From an uncultured Candidatus Melainabacteria bacterium (GTDB lineage: Bacteria; Cyanobacteriota; Vampirovibrionia; Gastranaerophilales; Gastranaerophilaceae): DNA of 64,000 nt. Location of the stretch: the NCBI GenBank assembly GCA_934693235.1, contig CAKUUY010000002.1, forward strand, positions 124,001 through 188,000, read 5' to 3'. How positions within the stretch are numbered: position 1 is the stretch's first letter; each line of letters opens with the position of its first letter. Shown one piece after another: positions 1-7,923 of the stretch. The translations under genes and the position numbers were made by a program. The notes beneath the pieces were generated by a model. That model worked only from the letters and a program-made list of their open reading frames with translations, was not told the origin of the DNA and ran no database searches.

Positions 1-780
1 AATGATGAAGACCAATCTTTATTAGGCAAAAGAGTTGTTGCGGAAATCAGTTATGGATGCAAAAAGCCTGATTGTCCTTATTGTGCAGAAAAACTTTATC
101 GCCATTGTCCCGATAGACATACTCTAGGAATTTGGAGAAAAGACGGAGTTTTTGCAGAATATTTTACAATGCCATTGGAAACTCTTTTTGAAGTTCCTGA
201 TAATGTCTCTGATGAACAGGCTGTATTTGTTGAACCGCTTGCTGCTGCTTGTGAAATTACAGAACAATTACACATAAAACCTTGTCAAAAAGTTATTGTT
301 TTAGGAGATGGCAAATTAGGCCTTATTACAGCTTTAGAACTAAATAGCCAAAATATTGACGTAACATTAATTGGAAAACACCAAAACAAACTTGATATTG
401 CAAAAGCACAAGGTGTTAATACAAAACTTTTGAACGATTTAAAAGTTGAAAAAATATATGATATTGTAGTTGAAGCAACCGGTTCAATTTCAGGATTTGA
501 GACAGCTTTAGCTTTAACCAAACCCCGAGGAGTTTTAGTTTTGAAAAGCACAATCGCAGCATCAAAGGAATTCAATCTTGCCCCAATTGTAATTGATGAA
601 ATCACTGTTTTGGGCTCAAGATGCGGACAATTTCCTCCGGCATTAAGACTTTTAAAATCTGAAAAAATTAATTTCAAACCGTTAATTTCAGCTAAATACA
701 AAGTAGATGATGCTATTGAAGCTTTTGAAAAAAACAAAGAAAAAAATGTTTTGAAAGTTCTAATTGAATTTGATAAATAA
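1..780 (+). CDS. Zinc-dependent alcohol dehydrogenase-like protein (5' partial)
   Basis: The frame is open from the first base, so the gene begins upstream of the window; 259 codons are visible. It looks like a medium-chain (MDR) zinc-dependent dehydrogenase of the threonine/sorbitol dehydrogenase type, which oxidises an alcohol with NAD(P). A four-cysteine cluster of structural-zinc type (GCKKPDCPYCAEKLYRHC) lies at visible codons 19-36. It is followed by GVFAEY and a Rossmann segment, VIVLGDGKLGLITALELN, near codon 100. The catalytic-zinc residues would be in the missing N-terminal part. The stop is 24 bases before the LptF/G gene, so cotranscription is possible. The substrate cannot be told from what is visible. 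Confidence 0.85.
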   Translation, partial: NDEDQSLLGKRVVAEISYGCKKPDCPYCAEKLYRHCPDRHTLGIWRKDGVFAEYFTMPLETLFEVPDNVSDEQAVFVEPLAAACEITEQLHIKPCQKVIVLGDGKLGLITALELNSQNIDVTLIGKHQNKLDIAKAQGVNTKLLNDLKVEKIYDIVVEATGSISGFETALALTKPRGVLVLKSTIAASKEFNLAPIVIDEITVLGSRCGQFPPALRLLKSEKINFKPLISAKYKVDDAIEAFEKNKEKNVLKVLIEFDK

Positions 781-804
781 AATTATTTTAGGTAACATAA
801 AATT

Positions 805-1941
805 ATGACAGACACAATTGTAAAAGAAGAAAAACCGTTTTCCGGTTCTATAACGCAACTTGATAAATACATTTTGAAACAGATAATTGAGATGTTTATC
901 ATGGGTGTGTGCGTATTTACATCTATTATTTTTGCGTCTGACACGTTTATCACTTTGATTAAACAAATTTCATTATTCGGAATCCCGTTTAATGTTGCTT
1001 TAATGATGATTATTTTGAATTTGCCACAAGTTATCGTTATGACAATTCCAATGGGTGTTTTACTCGCAACAGTAATGACTTTAAACGGCTTAAGCCTCAA
1101 ATCAGAAATTACCGTTATGAGAGCATGCGGAATAGGACTGAGCAGAATAGCGAAACCAATTTTTATTTTCGCCTTGGTAATGTCTGTTTGCTCTTTCATA
1201 ATCAATGAAAGCGTTGTTCCTGTAACAACTAAACAATCTAAAGACCTTGCTTTATGGTCTTTAGGACAAAAAAATATTCCTGAGGGCAAACAGAATTTTG
1301 TATTCAAAGAACTTAACGATTTTGGAAGCATAAAAAGACTTTTCTACGTCGGATACTGCGAAAACAAAACTTTGCACAACATTACTGTCCTTGACTCTTC
1401 TAAAGAAGGAACAATTCAAATTCTACAAGCTGATGAAGGAAAAACTTCTCCTGAGGGGTGGCAATTTGATAAAGGAGCTGTTTATACTGTCGGCGACGAT
1501 GGCCAAATTCTAAACACAACTCTTTTTGACAAATCAATAGTTAAATTCGGGCTTGATATGTCAAAAGAACTAAACAAAAATGTAGCCAAAGAAATGAATT
1601 TCACAAAATTGATTAATTATATCAGAACAAGCAAATTGGATGAAAAAGAAAGAAATTCAATTCGAATTGAACTTTATGACAAATTAGCATTGCCTTTAAC
1701 TACAATTGCGCTAGTTCTAATTGGTGTTCCTCTTGCAATCACTCCACCGAGAGTTCGTTATAACAGAGGATTTTTGTTCAGTATTTTGATTATTTTTGCT
1801 TATTATTTAATAAGAGCATTATCCATCTCATTTGGTGAAGCCGGGACATTACAGCCATTCTTGGCTGCGTGGATGCCTAATATTGTACTAACTTTGATTG
1901 GCTCAATTTTGTATTACAAAAAAGTTTACACAATTGAATAA
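805..1941 (+). CDS. LptF/LptG-family lipopolysaccharide export permease
   Basis: 378 aa, YjgP/YjgQ (LptF/LptG) family inner-membrane permease. In the Lpt system two such subunits and the LptB ATPase extract LPS from the inner membrane and pass it to the periplasmic bridge. The N-terminus has the family start (LDKYILKQIIEMFIMGVCVF), two further membrane helices around residues 55-120, a periplasmic beta-rich middle (about 150-270) and three C-terminal helices (about 290-375), as is usual. LptF and LptG cannot be separated with confidence here, so no symbol is given. Many cyanobacteria and relatives have only one such gene. It implies an outer membrane. It lies 24 bases after the dehydrogenase and 36 before the next gene. 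Confidence 0.88.
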   Translation: MTDTIVKEEKPFSGSITQLDKYILKQIIEMFIMGVCVFTSIIFASDTFITLIKQISLFGIPFNVALMMIILNLPQVIVMTIPMGVLLATVMTLNGLSLKSEITVMRACGIGLSRIAKPIFIFALVMSVCSFIINESVVPVTTKQSKDLALWSLGQKNIPEGKQNFVFKELNDFGSIKRLFYVGYCENKTLHNITVLDSSKEGTIQILQADEGKTSPEGWQFDKGAVYTVGDDGQILNTTLFDKSIVKFGLDMSKELNKNVAKEMNFTKLINYIRTSKLDEKERNSIRIELYDKLALPLTTIALVLIGVPLAITPPRVRYNRGFLFSILIIFAYYLIRALSISFGEAGTLQPFLAAWMPNIVLTLIGSILYYKKVYTIE

Positions 1942-1977
1942 CAAATTTTTAAATTTACAGGTTTTATAAAAATTGCA

Positions 1978-2556
1978 ATGAACGAAAATTTATTCCAAAA
2001 TAATTTCAAAAGATTAAATGATATCGACCAGAATATTTTAAATAATAATTCATTTAAAGATTTGGACGATAAAACATTAAAATTGGAATGTTTGATTGCA
2101 GAAAAAGAAGAAGCTTTAGATGCTTTAAACATGAAAATTAAAGGCGCAGAGCTTATCGGCAAATTACTTGATGTAATGGATTTGAAAATTCAGGCTAAAA
2201 AACTTGAAAATGAAATTACAGAATTAAAAGAACAGTATTCAAAAAGAGGCTTGGCTGAAAAATTAACAACAGTAATTACCCCTAAAAAGCCGAAGCCAAA
2301 ACTTTCTCCAATCGTGAGATTAGCTCGTTTTGTATCAAGAAAAATTATTGCCAAAATGTCTAAAAAAGTTCAATCTATTTTTGACATGAGTGATTCTCTG
2401 GAAACATTAACCAGTATTAACGAAAACGTGGATGAACTAATAGCAATGAAAGTTCCTTATGGAGAAACAAAAGCGAATTACGAGAAACTAACAAACTATC
2501 TGTATCGCGCAAACAAAATCCGTTCACAGATTAATAAAAAAATGCAAAAATTGTAG
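1978..2556 (+). CDS. Hypothetical charged, coiled-coil-like protein
   Basis: 192 aa, no recognised domain. It is rich in Lys, Glu and Leu with heptad-like stretches at about residues 25-90 and 140-190, separated by a basic Pro-containing segment (PKKPKPKLSPIVRLARFVSRK). There is no signal peptide or clear membrane helix, so it is probably cytoplasmic or peripheral to the membrane. It follows the LptF/G gene by 36 bases on the same strand and may be cotranscribed with it. Function unknown. Confidence 0.6.
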   Translation: MNENLFQNNFKRLNDIDQNILNNNSFKDLDDKTLKLECLIAEKEEALDALNMKIKGAELIGKLLDVMDLKIQAKKLENEITELKEQYSKRGLAEKLTTVITPKKPKPKLSPIVRLARFVSRKIIAKMSKKVQSIFDMSDSLETLTSINENVDELIAMKVPYGETKANYEKLTNYLYRANKIRSQINKKMQKL

Positions 2557-2729
2557 TTTTTATATAAAAAATAAAAGAAATATTAATTTTATTGTTTGTC
2601 CCCCCTTGTTTTATTTTAAAAATTAGCGACCAGATTTTAATACTTTTTAACACCTTAACTATTCTTTTACTTGCTAAACTATTATTTTTGTCATAAAATT
2701 TTTTCTAGAGAAATAGCTAAGGAGATAAT
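2557..2729 (+). promoter_or_regulatory. gatA upstream region
   Basis: AT-rich spacer without an ORF that probably carries the gatA promoter. The only clear element is a Shine-Dalgarno AAGGAG at 2718-2723, six bases before the ATG at 2730. No -35/-10 pair is good enough to name. No strong terminator hairpin follows the upstream gene. Confidence 0.4.
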
Positions 2730-4193
2730 ATGAACGAGCTTTTAAAAAAATCAGCAACAGAACAAAGCAAAGCTTTAAAAAATAAAGAAATTTCAGCTGT
2801 AGAATTGACTAACGCAGCTTTTGAAAGAATTAATAATTTAGAAGATAAAATAGGTGCATTTAACTCTTTGACCAAAGAGACTGCACTTGAAACTGCTAAA
2901 AAAGTTGACGAAAAAATCGCTAAAGGCGAAGAATTACCTCTACTTGCAGGTATTCCGCTTGCTTTGAAAGACAATATGAACTTGGTTGGCTCAAAAACAA
3001 CTGCTTCATCAAAAATTTTAGAAAACTTTGTTTCTCCATTCAACGCAACTGTTACAGAAAAACTTTTGAATAACCTAGTTCCAATTGTAGGTAAAGCAAA
3101 CCTTGATGAATTTGCAATGGGTTCATCAAACGAAAACTCAGCATTCAATAAAGTTCACAACCCATGGGATTTGAATAAAGTTCCCGGCGGTTCATCAGGT
3201 GGTTCTGCAGCTTCTGTTTCTTCTTGCGAAGCAACTTTGGCACTAGGTTCTGATACAGGCGGTTCAATCAGATTGCCGGCATCGTTCTGTGGTATTGTTG
3301 GTATGAAACCGACTTACGGCCGTGTATCAAGATACGGCTTGATTGCATTCGCTTCATCATTAGACCAAATCGGGCCTTTTGCAAGAACTGTTGAAGATGC
3401 TGCAAATTTACTTGAAGTTATTTCAGGTCACGACCCTAAAGATTCTACATCTTTAGACTTGCCAGTAGAACATTATGCCGCTCATTTGAACGATGACATC
3501 AAAGGTTTGAAAGTTGGTGTTATAAAAGAACTTATGTCTGAAGGTTTGTCAGAAGATGTTCAAAAAGCTCTTGAAAAAGCTATTGAAGATTATAAAAAAT
3601 TAGGCGCTGAAATTGTAGAAATTTCATTACCTCATCTAAAATATTCAATTGGTATTTATTATATTTTGGCAACAGCAGAATGTTCTTCAAACCTTGCTCG
3701 TTTCGACGGTGTAAGATATGGATACAGAACTCCTGATGCTAAAAATCTTCTTGAAATGTATACAAAAACAAGGGCAGAAGGATTTGGACCTGAAGTAAAA
3801 CGTCGTATAATGCTTGGAACTTATGCATTGTCATCAGGTTACTATGATGCATATTACAAAAAAGCTCAACAAATGAGAGCTTTAGTAACTCAAGATTTTG
3901 CAGAAGCATTCAAGCAAGTTGATATCTTGATTTCACCAACCTGTCCGAATACAGCATTCGAACTTGGCGCAAAAGCTTCTGATCCGTTGCAAATGTATTT
4001 GACAGATATTGCAACAATTTCAGCAAACTTAGCAGGCATTCCGGGGATGAGTGTTCCAGCCGGATTTGACCGCGACGGTATGCCAATCGGTTTGCAAATC
4101 TTAGCCCCACAATTGCAAGAAAGCAGATTATTTAATGTTGCTCATAAATTTGAAAGAGCAAACGATTACTATTTGCAATTGGCAAAAATATAA
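2730..4193 (+). CDS. gatA: Aspartyl/glutamyl-tRNA amidotransferase subunit A
   Basis: 487 aa, full-length GatA, an amidase-signature enzyme. In the GatCAB complex it hydrolyses glutamine and supplies ammonia to convert Glu-tRNA(Gln) or Asp-tRNA(Asn) to the cognate aminoacyl-tRNA. The Ser-cisSer-Lys triad is intact: Lys80 (LALKDN), Ser155 in GGSSGGSA and Ser179 in SDTGGSI. The family block GMKPTYGRVSRYGLIAFASS follows. gatB and gatC are not adjacent, which is common outside Firmicutes-type operons. Its presence suggests indirect Gln (and perhaps Asn) tRNA charging. SD AAGGAG precedes the ATG. Confidence 0.97.
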   Translation: MNELLKKSATEQSKALKNKEISAVELTNAAFERINNLEDKIGAFNSLTKETALETAKKVDEKIAKGEELPLLAGIPLALKDNMNLVGSKTTASSKILENFVSPFNATVTEKLLNNLVPIVGKANLDEFAMGSSNENSAFNKVHNPWDLNKVPGGSSGGSAASVSSCEATLALGSDTGGSIRLPASFCGIVGMKPTYGRVSRYGLIAFASSLDQIGPFARTVEDAANLLEVISGHDPKDSTSLDLPVEHYAAHLNDDIKGLKVGVIKELMSEGLSEDVQKALEKAIEDYKKLGAEIVEISLPHLKYSIGIYYILATAECSSNLARFDGVRYGYRTPDAKNLLEMYTKTRAEGFGPEVKRRIMLGTYALSSGYYDAYYKKAQQMRALVTQDFAEAFKQVDILISPTCPNTAFELGAKASDPLQMYLTDIATISANLAGIPGMSVPAGFDRDGMPIGLQILAPQLQESRLFNVAHKFERANDYYLQLAKI

Positions 4194-4232
4194 TAAAACA
4201 CAGAATATATTACAAAATTTATAGATACACTT

Positions 4233-4260
4233 GAACCCTCTTATACGCACAAGAGGGTTC
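4233..4260 (+). terminator. Hairpin after gatA, weak terminator candidate
   Basis: A perfect 10-bp stem (GAACCCTCTT / AAGAGGGTTC) with an 8-base loop lies 40 bases after the gatA stop, between gatA and the convergent XRE gene. No good U-tract follows on either strand, so it may be factor-assisted or only stabilise RNA ends. Confidence 0.5.
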
Positions 4261-4344
4261 TGTTGACTGAAATATGGAAAAGTTTTTGCAGAAGAGATAA
4301 TAAAACTAATAGTTCCATTTAAGATGTATATCTTTTGAATAATG

Positions 4345-4581
4345 CTATTTCATCTCTTCCATCAGATTAATTCCGTCGAAAAACTTTTCCATTGGTATAT
4401 CTAAGATTTTTGCCATTTTGTATAAAACAATTGCAGTTGGAGAAGTTAAACCCTGTTCCAGTTTGCTAACATAACTCAAACTCATATCAATCATTTCTGC
4501 AAAAGCTTCTTGTGTAATGTTTTTGCGTATTCTCTCAACCTTGATATTCCTACCTAATTTATATTTAATATTATCTTTCAT
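4345..4581 (-). CDS. XRE-family HTH transcriptional regulator
   Basis: 78 aa, a single Cro/C1-type helix-turn-helix. It has the usual XRE order: LGRNIKVERIRKNITQEAFAE (helices 1-2), SLSYVSKLEQG (recognition helix), then ILDIPMEKFFDG. There is no C-terminal sensor domain, as in small SinR-like or phage-type repressors. It is divergent from the prepilin gene at 4683, with about 100 bases between starts that hold a consensus promoter and a 12-bp palindrome. It is therefore a likely local regulator of that gene and of itself. This is inferred from layout only; a second XRE/prepilin pair lies at 47.4-48.5 kb. Confidence 0.88.
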   Translation of the reverse strand: MKDNIKYKLGRNIKVERIRKNITQEAFAEMIDMSLSYVSKLEQGLTSPTAIVLYKMAKILDIPMEKFFDGINLMEEMK

Positions 4582-4598
4582 TTAAAAATTATATAATC

Positions 4599-4627
4599 TT
4601 GACAATACATTAATAAGTGAATATACT
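4599..4627 (+). promoter_or_regulatory. Consensus sigma-70-type promoter of the prepilin gene
   Basis: TTGACA (4599-4604), a 17-base spacer and TATACT (4622-4627). Predicted start is about 4634 and the prepilin ATG is at 4683. SD AGGAGA lies at 4672-4677. Confidence 0.75.
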
Positions 4628-4638
4628 GTTAATAGATG

Positions 4639-4650
4639 TCAATATATTGA
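4639..4650. promoter_or_regulatory. Palindromic operator candidate
   Basis: TCAATATATTGA is a perfect 12-bp palindrome just downstream of the predicted prepilin transcription start, in the shared control region with the divergent XRE gene. The position would suit repression. Binding is inferred. Confidence 0.45.
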
Positions 4651-4682
4651 TATTAATAATAACATGTTGATAGGAGACGAGT

Positions 4683-5585
4683 ATGCGACAAAAAGCTTTT
4701 ACCCTTGCGGAAGTATTGATAACCCTTGCTATTATTGGCATTGTAGCCGCTGTTACAATACCAACACTCATTGCAAAATATCAAGAAAAGGCATGGAAAA
4801 CTTCTGCAGATGTTTTTGATAGAAAATTAACAGAAGCATTAAACTTAATGAACACAAATGACGAACTTGTCGGCTACAAAAATGCAGAAGAATTTGTTCA
4901 AGCTTTCTCTAAATACGTAAAAATCGCAAAAGTTTGTAATAAAGATAATATTGATAACTGTTGGATTAAGGGAGAATCAGATGATGCAGCATTAGTTTTA
5001 TCAAAGAACAACGGTCAAAAAGTACCAGAAATTAAATTAGTAAAAACATGTACCGGACTTGGCCTAAAAGAATCAAAAAATATCATTGAAAAAGTATATG
5101 CAGGAATACCACAAACCATAACTTGTAAAGATGAGGTAGCTAAGAAACAATTTATAGAAGATTTCGGAGCAACTAAAACAGCAGGATCAAATGATGACCT
5201 GGGCGAATTATGTAAAAATGGATTTTGTATTACAAGTGGTAGTATTCCAGCTGATGCCTTAATTAATAAATTAGGTGGCAGTAAACTTCAAGCAATTAAA
5301 TTTATACGTGAATGTACCGAACTTGGACTGAAAGAAGCAAAAGACTTAGTTGATTCTGGAACCGTATATTGTAATGACTCAAGTAAATTGGCTAATTTAG
5401 GACTCGTTGCTAATAATCCCAACGTTATCATTTTTGCCGACGGTAATCAGGTTTTGTTACAATATAATCCTAACTGTACAAAAGTTGACTTAGGTTTCAA
5501 TAAATGTGTCGGAGTTGTTTATGACACTACAGGAGCAAAAAAACCAAACGTTATAGGAAAAGACAGAGGAGTATTAATTAAATAA
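4683..5585 (+). CDS. Prepilin-like protein with two L7/L12-CTD-like segments
   Basis: 300 aa. The N-terminus (RQKAFTLAEVLITLAIIGIV) is a type IV prepilin/pseudopilin signal: a short basic leader, then the hydrophobic helix with Glu at position 5 of the mature-like segment. Such proteins are cut and N-methylated by a PilD-type peptidase and assemble into pili or type II-like secretion pseudopili. The rest is unusual. Residues about 112-165 (IKLVKTCTGLGLKESKNIIE, then KDEVAKKQFIEDFGA) and 198-228 (AIKFIRECTELGLKEAKDLV) resemble the C-terminal domain of ribosomal protein L7/L12. Ten cysteines lie after the signal segment. The gene has its own consensus promoter and faces an XRE regulator. Confidence 0.85.
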   Translation: MRQKAFTLAEVLITLAIIGIVAAVTIPTLIAKYQEKAWKTSADVFDRKLTEALNLMNTNDELVGYKNAEEFVQAFSKYVKIAKVCNKDNIDNCWIKGESDDAALVLSKNNGQKVPEIKLVKTCTGLGLKESKNIIEKVYAGIPQTITCKDEVAKKQFIEDFGATKTAGSNDDLGELCKNGFCITSGSIPADALINKLGGSKLQAIKFIRECTELGLKEAKDLVDSGTVYCNDSSKLANLGLVANNPNVIIFADGNQVLLQYNPNCTKVDLGFNKCVGVVYDTTGAKKPNVIGKDRGVLIK

Positions 5586-5596
5586 AAGCTAATTTT

Positions 5597-6136
5597 TTAA
5601 AACCACTTCAACAGCGGTCGGATTTCTCCACATTCAAGATTATATGGTTCGGCTTCCGGACTTGTCAGGATTGAATCTATTCTGAGACGTTCTGTTATTG
5701 GGTCATCCAAAAATACTTCTCCTGTTTCCCGATTAAACACAGATGCATAATTTAAACCTTTATTTACACAATATGGAAGTCTTATGCGATTTTCTAATTC
5801 ATCATACCATGCCAGCCCGTGTATTCTGCAAACTATTCCCCTATACTCATAAAGACAACATTGTTTATCTATTAAAAACGGACATTTGTGCATCTTTGGC
5901 TGTTCTCGTTTAAGGTGTTTGATTTCTTCTTTAACTATGTGTTTTGTCTCAAACGGAAGATTTACAAAACCGGACATAAGATATTCAAGCTCTAACCTTG
6001 AAAACGGATATTCTCCAACTTCACAACAAGAAGAGCAGCCCTCTTTGCATTTAACAAATTCGCACTGTTCTTCAAAATATTTATCAAGTTTTGGAGTTAA
6101 AACCTCTTTTAGAAACTTTTCATATCTTTGTAACAT
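5597..6136 (-). CDS. YkgJ-type cysteine-cluster protein
   Basis: 179 aa, resembles the YkgJ/CxxCxxCC family (putative zinc- or iron-chelating domain), whose biochemical role is not established. Visible metal-binding clusters are CKEGCSSCCEVGEYP near residue 30 and CPFLIDKQCCLYEYRGIVCR near residue 84, the usual order for the family. A further pair of cysteines lies near the end. The start codon overlaps the stop of the upstream glycosyltransferase gene (TAATG), so translation is probably coupled. The stop is 10 bases from the end of the convergent prepilin gene with no hairpin between them. Confidence 0.82.
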   Translation of the reverse strand: MLQRYEKFLKEVLTPKLDKYFEEQCEFVKCKEGCSSCCEVGEYPFSRLELEYLMSGFVNLPFETKHIVKEEIKHLKREQPKMHKCPFLIDKQCCLYEYRGIVCRIHGLAWYDELENRIRLPYCVNKGLNYASVFNRETGEVFLDDPITERLRIDSILTSPEAEPYNLECGEIRPLLKWF

Positions 6137-7809
6137 TAGTGCACCTTAACAAGAAAATGTTTTCTCCCCTCTAATATTACATCAAAGTCTAAAGTTTTAT
6201 CAATTTCTTGATATTCTTTTTTTCGCATTATCACAAAAACATTTTTATCATTTAAAATCTTGCCAAGTTTTGCCATTTCTGCTTTATCATCAAGAGTAAC
6301 AAACAAAACATTTCTGTTATCCATGTCAGTCGGAATTCCATAATAATAAACTACAGAATATTTTCTTTCATCATTTAAAACTGCAATTTTTTTACCATGT
6401 TCCTGCGAATATTTTGCAAAACGCATAAGATCATTTTGTCCAAAATTATAATCCATTTGATAGAATAATTTTGTTCCAAATGCTGATGTTATTAGGATTA
6501 ACAACACATAACATGCAAAAACACCTTTTGGAAATTTTTTGATTGCGCAAATAATACTTGAAATTCCAAAAAGCAATACAAGAACAATGCAAAACCATTT
6601 AATTGTTAGAAAATCGGAATAAATTTGGGCAGGAAGAACAAATTGTGCAAAGCAAGTCAAAATTCCAGCAAAAATACAAATTCCGCCAAGAATGTATACT
6701 GTTAAATTTATTAGCTTTTCATATTTTTTGTTAAACATGTAGTCTTCCCAAACAAAACCCAAAATACAAGCTGTAAAGAAGTACACCGGCAAAATATAAG
6801 TAATCAATTTTGTACTGGATGAAGAGAAAAATAACAATGTTACAACAAATGCTATCCCGTTGAATAACAAATATTTTTGAGAATTAGAAAGTTCTGCAAC
6901 AGAGAACTTTTTTATTGATTTTAATTTTGTTATTCCAACTGCGATTGCAGAAAAAATCCATGGAACAAGTCCCCACAAAATTGTTAGGAAATAGAAATAA
7001 AACGGTTGTTCTCTATTAATTTCATTTGAATTGAAAAATCTCTCAATATGGTGTTTAATTATATATTCTTGAAAAAATAATGGATCATGAATTTTGAACA
7101 TAACCAAATGCCAAGGCAGAACAATTAAAAAGAATAGCAAAAAACCAGGTAAAATATATTGCGGTTTAAACACCTGTTTAAAAGTTTTGTTTACAAGAGT
7201 AACAAAAAACATTACCGCAAATGGAACTATAAATCCAGGAATTCCTTTTGCCATAACCGCTAAACCGGAGAATATATAGAATAACCACCAAAAATATTTT
7301 TTATTTTTATCCTGAACAAATTGAGTTAGAAACCCAAACATTATAGAAAATCCGACACAAGTTGTTACAACAATATCAAGAATTGCAAATTTTGCAAGCA
7401 TGACAAACTCAAGAGTTGTTGCAAGAATTATAGCTGAAATTACACCATATCTGCGGGAAACAACTTTTTTACCCGAAAAATACAGAAGTAATGTTGAAAG
7501 TGTTCCATACAATGCGACCGGAAATCTTGCTGTAAACTCGGTAACTTTTCCAAAAATTGCGAAAGACAAACATTCTCCCCAGAAATAAAGAGGCGGTTTT
7601 TCAAAGAAAAATTCACCATTCAAATATAGTGTCAAAAAATCCTTGCAATGAAACATATCACGTGCCATTGAAACATATCTTGTTTCATCTACATCCATCA
7701 ATGCGTAGTTTCCAATATTAAAAAAGAATATAAAATAACAAACAATAAGTAACCCTAAAAAAGTAAACAAGTCACCATGTTTTTTTATATAATCAAAAAT
7801 TTTTTCCAT
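6136..7809 (-). CDS. GT39/ArnT-like membrane glycosyltransferase
   Basis: 557 aa polytopic membrane protein of the PMT/ArnT (GT39) superfamily. These enzymes move a sugar from a polyprenyl-phosphate donor to lipid A, protein or another acceptor on the outer face of the inner membrane. The first loop carries DVDETRYVSMARDMFHCKDF, with the acidic pair and Arg typical of the ArnT-like catalytic loop, followed by FFEKPPLYFW (the KPPL motif). About ten to twelve hydrophobic helices follow, then a soluble C-terminal tail of about 100 residues. Donor and acceptor are unknown; lipid A modification is plausible because LPS export is encoded nearby. Overlaps the downstream YkgJ-type gene by one base. 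Confidence 0.85.
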   Translation of the reverse strand: MEKIFDYIKKHGDLFTFLGLLIVCYFIFFFNIGNYALMDVDETRYVSMARDMFHCKDFLTLYLNGEFFFEKPPLYFWGECLSFAIFGKVTEFTARFPVALYGTLSTLLLYFSGKKVVSRRYGVISAIILATTLEFVMLAKFAILDIVVTTCVGFSIMFGFLTQFVQDKNKKYFWWLFYIFSGLAVMAKGIPGFIVPFAVMFFVTLVNKTFKQVFKPQYILPGFLLFFLIVLPWHLVMFKIHDPLFFQEYIIKHHIERFFNSNEINREQPFYFYFLTILWGLVPWIFSAIAVGITKLKSIKKFSVAELSNSQKYLLFNGIAFVVTLLFFSSSSTKLITYILPVYFFTACILGFVWEDYMFNKKYEKLINLTVYILGGICIFAGILTCFAQFVLPAQIYSDFLTIKWFCIVLVLLFGISSIICAIKKFPKGVFACYVLLILITSAFGTKLFYQMDYNFGQNDLMRFAKYSQEHGKKIAVLNDERKYSVVYYYGIPTDMDNRNVLFVTLDDKAEMAKLGKILNDKNVFVIMRKKEYQEIDKTLDFDVILEGRKHFLVKVH

Positions 7810-7923
7810 CTAAAGTCTCCCTTAATTCAACTCTAGATATTTTACCATAAATATCACTAACAGTCTGTTAATTTAAGGAATTTTGAGCAAATAACAACAA
7901 TTAAAAAAATTAAACTACTAACC

